This document shows, piece after piece, positions 59,007 through 64,000 of a stretch of 64,000 nt of DNA. The notes beneath the pieces were generated by a model, which saw only the letters and a program-made list of their open reading frames with translations, made no database searches and was not told the origin of the DNA. The number at the start of each line of letters is the position of its first letter. Position 1 is the first letter of the stretch. The stretch lies in the NCBI GenBank assembly GCA_958295845.1, contig OY282376.1:2679022-2743021 (forward strand), written 5' to 3'. The translations under genes and the position numbers were made by a program. This stretch comes from Caldilineaceae bacterium. Its GTDB lineage: Bacteria; Chloroflexota; Anaerolineae; Caldilineales; Caldilineaceae.

Positions 59007-60554
59007 ATGGCACTGATTCCTTCAATGTTGCTCAAGCGTCTATACACATACGCCAGCCTGAAAAATACTGAGAACGGCGTACAGTTTTCGTTAAAAAATC
59101 GGCTGAGTGATGCCAGATTGACCGGATTTCATGGCATCAGCATTGACGGCGAAGAGATATCCAATGACGACCTTTCGCTGGACTTTGGCGAAGGGATTGT
59201 GATTTCACCTGAACAGGTCAACAGCGGCGATCCTGTTGAGTTTCCTCTGCGCAAGGAAGTGTTCATCACGGTACGGATTCCTCATCTCGATATGGGGCAC
59301 CATGAGATCCAGGTCGGAGTGCAGACGACCCCGTTTGGCCGCATTCAGTTTACAGTCGATGACGCCATTTCTGAAGAGGTCGATGCACCCAGAATTCCTC
59401 GCGACCGCGATGACGACTACGGCGACGAAATAATCAAGGCTCGTCAGAAATTCGTGAAGGACTACACAGGCCACTCGCTTGAACACATTGCGCAGTACTC
59501 GTTTGATCCGCAAGAGACGCAAGGCAATATTGAGAACTTCACCGGGGTGGCTCAGGTGCCGATTGGTTTCGCTGGGCCTCTGACAGTTTGCGGAGAACAT
59601 GCCAAAGGCGACTTTCTTATTCCTTTGGCGACAACCGAGGGAACGCTCGTCGCCTCTTACAACCGGGGCATGAAATTGCTCAACTTGTCCGGAGGAGTTA
59701 AGTGCACAGTCGTGGCAGATGCGATGCAAAGGGCCCCCGTTTTTGTCTTTGAAGATGCCCGCGGTGCCCGAGACTTTATCGAATGGGTAGAAAGGAATAT
59801 AAACCCAATCAGGGAAGAGGCCGAAGCAACTTCCAGCGTAGCCAAGCTGGACAATATCGATCCCTATCAGTCCAATAAGTTCGCTTTTCTGCGATTCAAC
59901 TACCAGACGGGAGACGCAGGCGGTCAAAACATGGTCGGGCGAGCGACATTCGCGGCCTGTTCCTGGATATTGGACCATTACGACGGGCAGGAAATCAAAC
60001 GCTTTTATCTTGAGTCCAACTTTGCTACTGACAAAAAGGCCTCTCAAGTCAACATTATGCGAACACGTGGCAAGCGGGTAACTGCTGAAGCAGTAATTCC
60101 CCGCGACGTGCTTATCCAAAATATGCGAGTGCAGCCTGAGCAACTTTTTTACCACTACGGTGTCGCCAACATCGGTTCAATACTGGCGGGCGTCAACAAC
60201 AACGGACTTCACTCTGCCAACGCCATCACTGCAATGTTCATTGCCACCGGTCAGGACGTGGCAAATGTTTCTGAATCCTCTGCTGGCATAATTTACGTCG
60301 AGTTGACCGATGAGAAGGATCTCTACATCTCCATTACTATTCCGTCGCTCATCGTCGCCACGTTTGGTGGCGGCACAGGGTTGGCCACGCAGCGAGAGTG
60401 CCTTGAACTGTTGGGTTGCGTCGGCAAAGGTAAAGTCAGGAAATTCGCAGAGATTGTGGCAGGGACAGTCCTGGCGGGAGAGCTCTCGCTGGCTGCCGCC
60501 ATAAGCTCTCTAGACTGGGTCAGCAGTCACGAGGAGTATGGACGCAATCGTTGA
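59007..60554 (+). CDS. Hydroxymethylglutaryl-CoA reductase with N-terminal extension
   Basis: 515 residues. The catalytic domain starts near residue 140 (EIIKARQKFVKDYTG) with NFTGVAQVPIGFAGPL. The catalytic residues are visible: Glu in LATTEGTLVAS, Lys in TDKKASQVN, Asp in ATGQDVANVSE, and the C-terminal His in SSHEEYGRN. The NAD(P)-binding loop reads TGDAGGQNM. The first ~135 residues are beta-rich with no membrane segment and are not recognised. The enzyme makes mevalonate for isoprenoids, implying a mevalonate route or a specialised use in this bacterium; no other mevalonate genes are in the window. Confidence 0.92.
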   Translation: MALIPSMLLKRLYTYASLKNTENGVQFSLKNRLSDARLTGFHGISIDGEEISNDDLSLDFGEGIVISPEQVNSGDPVEFPLRKEVFITVRIPHLDMGHHEIQVGVQTTPFGRIQFTVDDAISEEVDAPRIPRDRDDDYGDEIIKARQKFVKDYTGHSLEHIAQYSFDPQETQGNIENFTGVAQVPIGFAGPLTVCGEHAKGDFLIPLATTEGTLVASYNRGMKLLNLSGGVKCTVVADAMQRAPVFVFEDARGARDFIEWVERNINPIREEAEATSSVAKLDNIDPYQSNKFAFLRFNYQTGDAGGQNMVGRATFAACSWILDHYDGQEIKRFYLESNFATDKKASQVNIMRTRGKRVTAEAVIPRDVLIQNMRVQPEQLFYHYGVANIGSILAGVNNNGLHSANAITAMFIATGQDVANVSESSAGIIYVELTDEKDLYISITIPSLIVATFGGGTGLATQRECLELLGCVGKGKVRKFAEIVAGTVLAGELSLAAAISSLDWVSSHEEYGRNR

Positions 60555-60639
60555 GACTGAAAGTCACGACTGAATGACTGGCGTCCAAGAAGGAAACTGG
60601 TAGATCGTAAAACGAAAGTTGCCGTTTCATGAAAAGAAA

Positions 60640-60672
60640 AACGCTGCTTTCGAAGCACGGGAAAGCAGCGTT
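60640..60672 (-). terminator. Terminator for gltX/tRNA-Gln, probably bidirectional
   Basis: AACGCTGCTTTC (60640-60651) pairs perfectly with GAAAGCAGCGTT (60661-60672). On the minus strand a TTTCTTTTC tract follows. It lies between the HMG-CoA reductase gene and tRNA-Gln. Confidence 0.75.
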
Positions 60673-60728
60673 CTTGTGCAGGAATTTCGCCCTAAAGAGG
60701 CGGAAGTGGCAGGTACGTTAGGGTAGAA

Positions 60729-60800
60729 CTGGGGGACAGGGATTTGAACCCCGATCACCTGATCCAGAGTCAGGCGTTTTGCCGATTAAACTATCCCCCA
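60729..60800 (-). tRNA. tRNA-Gln (anticodon CUG)
   Basis: 72 bases on the minus strand fold as a cloverleaf: acceptor TGGGGGA/TCCCCCA with the weak U1-A72 pair typical of tRNA-Gln, D-stem GTTT/AAAC, anticodon stem CCTGA/TCAGG with loop CTCTGGA giving CTG, T-arm CGGGG-TTCAAAT-CCCTG, discriminator G. It lies 132 bases downstream of gltX on the same strand. Confidence 0.93.
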
Positions 60801-60932
60801 TCGGACCGATCATTCTCCAAATCCTAACACATTCGACGGTGACGAACCAAATACAGCACCCAACTGTAAACTCATCAAACGGAAGGTAGGTCAGCCGTTT
60901 CGATGGGGTCGGACCCGCCCTCTCACAGGCGT

Positions 60933-62465
60933 CTAACCGCTCTCCGTTGCTCCATGCGCCTCCAAGTATGCGACAGCATGTTTGATGCGTTGCAAAGTTT
61001 CTTGGCGACCAAGCGCCTCGATGCTTTCGAACAGAGGAGGAGAAACCTTCTTCCCACTGATCGCACCGCGGACCGGCCCAAAGAAGCTGCCGGCCTTCAC
61101 CCCCAGTTCCTCGGCCTTTTCTCGAAATGCTACATGAATGGCCTTTGCGGAAAACGGTTCCACTTCCGTCAGGAGTTGTGCGCCAGAACGCAACATGTCG
61201 ACACTCTGCGCCGCGTCCAGCTTGCGACCAATCAAAAGTTTAGGACCAGGGTAGGATATCGCGTCCGAGTCCTGGTACGCCCAGTCGATCCAACCTGCCG
61301 CCTCGTCAAGACGTTTGATCCGCTCCTGAATTACCGGAATCAAAACGTCCAATTTTCGGTCGGAGATCAGGTCAGTTTCAGATACACCAAGTTGCCGGCT
61401 CAGAAATGGCAAGAGAGCCGATTTTAGTGCTGAAGGCGTTAGCTCCCGAATATAGAGACCGTTGAGCCAGTCCAACTTCTCGTAAGGCAGCGCCGCCGCC
61501 GAAGGATTGATTTCTTCCAGACTAAACCGCTCGATAGCTTCTTCACGACTGAATACTTCCTGCTCGGGATCGAAATTCCAACCTACGTTGGTGAGGAAAT
61601 TAAACATTGCGTCTGGAAGATAGCCTGAATCCTGAAATTCGTGTACCAGCGCCAGAAACTCCTTGCCCGCCACCAGCTTTTTGCGTTTGCTCATTTTGCC
61701 TTTGCCACTGGGGTCCAGAATGACAGGCAGATGAACCAACACGGGCATTTCCCAGCCAATTGCATCAACAATCAACTTGTGAATTGGCGCTGTCGCCAGC
61801 CATTCTTCACCCCTCAGGACGTGTGTTATCTCCATCAGTTTGTCATCCACCATCGCGGCGAGATGGTAGGTCGGGAGCCCGTCTGCCTTCAGCAGAACAT
61901 CATCCTGAAGCTGCCGGTTTTCGACCTCTATATCGCCGCGCAGAAGGTCATTGAAGACGGTGACACCTTCCAACGGCACGGCTAAACGAATGACTGACTT
62001 TGCTCCTTCCGATTCACGCTGCCTTTTCTCTTCGTCGGACAGGAACCGACAGTGTCTATCGTAGCCGGTGCTTTTCCCTGCACGCCTCTGCTCCTCTCGC
62101 ATACTTGCCAGGCGCTCTGGTGTGCAATAGCAACGATAGGCGTGACCCCGGTCGATGAGTTCTTGGGCATGCTCCCTATATATTTCCTGCCTTTGCGACT
62201 GAACGTAAGGCCCGAAGGGCCCTCCGATTTCCGGGCCTTCGTCCCATTCCAGCCCTAACCAGCGCAGGCCATTCTTCAAGCTTTCCAGGCTTTCCGGATC
62301 GAATCGCTTGCGATCTGTATCCTCGATCCGCAGAACGAATTGACCGTTGGTCTTCCGCGCCCACAACCAGTCAAAAAGAGCTGTCCGTAGTCCACCCAAA
62401 TGCAGATGGCCTGTTGGGCTGGGCGCAAATCGAACTCGGGCCGGGCTGTCCCCGTTGTTAGTCAT
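60933..62465 (-). CDS. gltX: Glutamyl-tRNA synthetase
   Basis: 510 residues. The class-I synthetase signatures are FAPSPTGHLHLGGLRTALF (HIGH-type motif HLHLGG) and GKMSKRKK (KMSKS motif); RIEDTDRKRF and NRQLQDDVLLKADGLPTYHLA are typical of GluRS. It charges tRNA-Glu. In bacteria lacking GlnRS it also mischarges tRNA-Gln for later amidation. A tRNA-Gln gene follows on the same strand. Promoter-like TTGACG/TAGTCT lies upstream. Confidence 0.95.
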   Translation of the reverse strand: MTNNGDSPARVRFAPSPTGHLHLGGLRTALFDWLWARKTNGQFVLRIEDTDRKRFDPESLESLKNGLRWLGLEWDEGPEIGGPFGPYVQSQRQEIYREHAQELIDRGHAYRCYCTPERLASMREEQRRAGKSTGYDRHCRFLSDEEKRQRESEGAKSVIRLAVPLEGVTVFNDLLRGDIEVENRQLQDDVLLKADGLPTYHLAAMVDDKLMEITHVLRGEEWLATAPIHKLIVDAIGWEMPVLVHLPVILDPSGKGKMSKRKKLVAGKEFLALVHEFQDSGYLPDAMFNFLTNVGWNFDPEQEVFSREEAIERFSLEEINPSAAALPYEKLDWLNGLYIRELTPSALKSALLPFLSRQLGVSETDLISDRKLDVLIPVIQERIKRLDEAAGWIDWAYQDSDAISYPGPKLLIGRKLDAAQSVDMLRSGAQLLTEVEPFSAKAIHVAFREKAEELGVKAGSFFGPVRGAISGKKVSPPLFESIEALGRQETLQRIKHAVAYLEAHGATESG

Positions 62466-62519
62466 TGTCTTGCCTCGATTAAGGAGCAGGTTCTTGATCC
62501 GCAGTCAAACGCGCCCGAT

Positions 62520-62548
62520 AGACTATCACATCGAACTCGACGCGTCAA
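62520..62548 (-). promoter_or_regulatory. Probable gltX promoter
   Basis: On the minus strand TTGACG (62548-62543) and TAGTCT (62525-62520) are 17 bases apart, ending about 54 bases before the gltX start. Confidence 0.55.
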
Positions 62549-62681
62549 CGTTTCGGGCGTTTGGATAGAGACAGAGATTTTAGGAGCACAAGGCAACCGC
62601 CGACTCCTGTCTGCACAGCAGGATTATACGGTGAACCTTGACTGTTTCGGATCGGGCCGAAAAGTCGTCTGTAATCCGGAA

Positions 62682-62710
62682 TTGCGATGCCTTGCCACGT
62701 CGGCTATACT
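62682..62710 (+). promoter_or_regulatory. Probable promoter of the hypothetical gene at the right edge
   Basis: TTGCGA (62682-62687) and TATACT (62705-62710) are 17 bases apart, about 113 bases before the proposed start at 62824. Confidence 0.5.
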
Positions 62711-62823
62711 GTTGGTCAATTCCGCCGTCCGATTCGGGCCCGCCAAGTGCGGCGAGGAGGGTCAAATCGCGGCGGAGGATGTAGTACGCGCAAAAGCGGC
62801 GAAGCCAGGCAAAGGGATTCGAC

Positions 62824-64000
62824 TTGCCAGTGACTTACAACCCAGTCGGTTTCGACATTGCAACAGGTGCGGTTGCGGCTGTTGCCGCGGCCTTGGAAAA
62901 CAGATTTCACTTTCCGGCGGCAAATGCCAAGTTGGGGCGGCAGCTGTCTCTTCTTCGGCTCAGTTCCCATCTTCCCCGTAGTTGGGGCGCCGGTCTGGCT
63001 GTTTGGGCTACCGAGAATCGCCCACACAATCGTTCGCTCTCCTTCAACCTGACAACGGCCGACTTAGCCCAGTGGAATGTAAGCCAGTACGATCGCCTTG
63101 ATCCAGAAAGGCGCTTCGATACTATTGTAATCGGTGTTCCATCCGGCGCTACTGCTCACCTGTGTGCCTGTCTTGGCGCCCCTCTTTTGGCCGACGGTTT
63201 CCCCATCGCGTTTTCCTCACGTGGAAAACCTGACGACATTGCCGGCTATCAGCAGCGAAGTGTTGATCTGCTCACCCCAATCCTGAATCACAATCCTGAT
63301 CTCCTGGCTGTAAGTGTTTTCGATCCAATCCATTCACGGCAGCAGATCAAGAGGAGTGTGAGCATTTATCTCAAGCTGGCAGCGCTGCCGGACCAGTACA
63401 AGAGGTTTATACGGGAACGCCTAATGCCTGGCGGTTCTCTGCTTCTGTTGTCCTGTTCCTCGAAGTGGAGTCAGTACGAGATCGGCGCTAGACACCGATT
63501 GCAGATTGGAGGCTACGGAGGCTTTACCGATCAGGAGTTCATTCGGGGTACGCCTTGGCTGGATGACTGGCTGCATGATGAGGGGGGCTTACAGCGGAGC
63601 GGTTGGCGTCTTTCTCGCCACTGGACCTATCAGCCAGAGGCCCAGTGGGGCTCGATTTCAGGTTTTGCCACGTCGGTGCGTGACCACGCTGGTGATGAGG
63701 GCTTGCCGATTCAGTCCATCTCCTTCTCCTCTATCGATGAGATAAGTCGGATAAGTTTCTATGCTTGGCAATGGCTCTATTATCTCTTGCGAATTCAACC
63801 GGGTGCAGTCTTGATCGAGAGCGGACCGCAGATGAACCCGGTAATTGGACTCAGAAGCCCTGTAATACCTCTATGGATGCCGTCCACCTGCACCAGAAGC
63901 CATCAATTGCTGCAAGGGATTTTGCCAGATTTTCCACCCAGTATCCCCGTTCTCTTTCAGGCGTGGCCTACCGGGAATCTTACGCCGGACGTGATTCCTG
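62824..64000 (+). CDS. Hypothetical protein, C-terminus beyond the window
   Basis: About 392 codons open from the stop at 62782-62784 to the window edge. TTG at 62824 is preferred because AAAGGG lies 7 bases upstream; GTG at 62830 is possible. There is no signal peptide. Segments: TYNPVGFDIATGAVAAVAAA at the start, RFDTIVIGVPSGATAHLCA, RLMPGGSLLLLSCSSKWSQY, then FYAWQWLYYLLRIQPGAVLI. The MPGGSLLLLS strand recalls Rossmann-fold methyltransferases, but no cofactor motif is clear. Family not recognised; function unassigned. Confidence 0.65.
   Translation, partial: MPVTYNPVGFDIATGAVAAVAAALENRFHFPAANAKLGRQLSLLRLSSHLPRSWGAGLAVWATENRPHNRSLSFNLTTADLAQWNVSQYDRLDPERRFDTIVIGVPSGATAHLCACLGAPLLADGFPIAFSSRGKPDDIAGYQQRSVDLLTPILNHNPDLLAVSVFDPIHSRQQIKRSVSIYLKLAALPDQYKRFIRERLMPGGSLLLLSCSSKWSQYEIGARHRLQIGGYGGFTDQEFIRGTPWLDDWLHDEGGLQRSGWRLSRHWTYQPEAQWGSISGFATSVRDHAGDEGLPIQSISFSSIDEISRISFYAWQWLYYLLRIQPGAVLIESGPQMNPVIGLRSPVIPLWMPSTCTRSHQLLQGILPDFPPSIPVLFQAWPTGNLTPDVIP

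Noticed and set aside
59205-60155. 316-residue minus-strand frame
   Set aside because: Antisense of HMG-CoA reductase; catalytic residues lie on the plus strand.

Overview
The window looks like a chromosome segment from a Chloroflexota bacterium, most likely Caldilineales-like. This is inference from gene content: several Tat-exported, lipobox-anchored ABC substrate-binding proteins with an RR-FL...AAC leader, sugar transporters lacking their own ATPase, many phytanoyl-CoA dioxygenase (PhyH) family oxygenases, a fused PurS-PurL, an HMG-CoA reductase and futalosine-pathway MqnA proteins. No marker RNA was available to confirm it.

Layout. 1-518 is the N-terminal part of a PhyH oxygenase. 519-2288 has no convincing gene but is rich in short repeats: an imperfect ~178-bp repeat, 14-bp repeats, a 10-bp GTCGAC array, and a 10-bp-phased GCGACA array that resembles insertion-sequence ends. 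2289-11605 is a catabolic cluster: a family-5 binding protein, an oligogalacturonate-lyase-like propeller, and two tandem copies of an enolase-superfamily acid-sugar dehydratase plus a ThDP enzyme. A remnant of the propeller gene lies before copy 2. 11890-12465 is a zinc-ribbon membrane protein. 13658-18171 is a complete general amino-acid ABC transporter (aapJQMP type). 18573-20257 holds a secreted SH3 protein and a thiol redoxin. 20617-24464 is an amidase-mqnA block whose 3' part has been duplicated; the second amidase is a pseudogene, while both mqnA copies keep a nearly identical structured leader.

24930-33992 carries two sugar ABC systems, each followed by a PhyH oxygenase. 34104-36735 (minus) is argG-argJ. 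37081-41871 (minus) is a third sugar ABC system with a cytochrome P450 as its last gene. 42211-43988 is a fourth PhyH-like protein (HxG instead of HxD) and a bicupin. 44093-48043 (minus) is an amino-acid binding protein and permease without an ATPase, followed by a sugar epimerase-like protein and a Gfo/Idh/MocA oxidoreductase. 48167-49012 is a hypothetical protein.

49163-58850 is housekeeping: tRNA-Glu, then purLQCEKFD. It is followed by HMG-CoA reductase (59007-60554), and by gltX with a same-strand tRNA-Gln and a terminator (minus, 60640-62465). A hypothetical gene runs off the right edge.

The most unusual element is the duplicated mqnA leader. 55 bases are identical between copies and about 91% of 125 bases match, although the proteins downstream are only roughly two-thirds identical. 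The leader has mutually exclusive hairpins and carries the Shine-Dalgarno sequence in the loop of a perfect stem, so it may be an undescribed cis-regulatory RNA.
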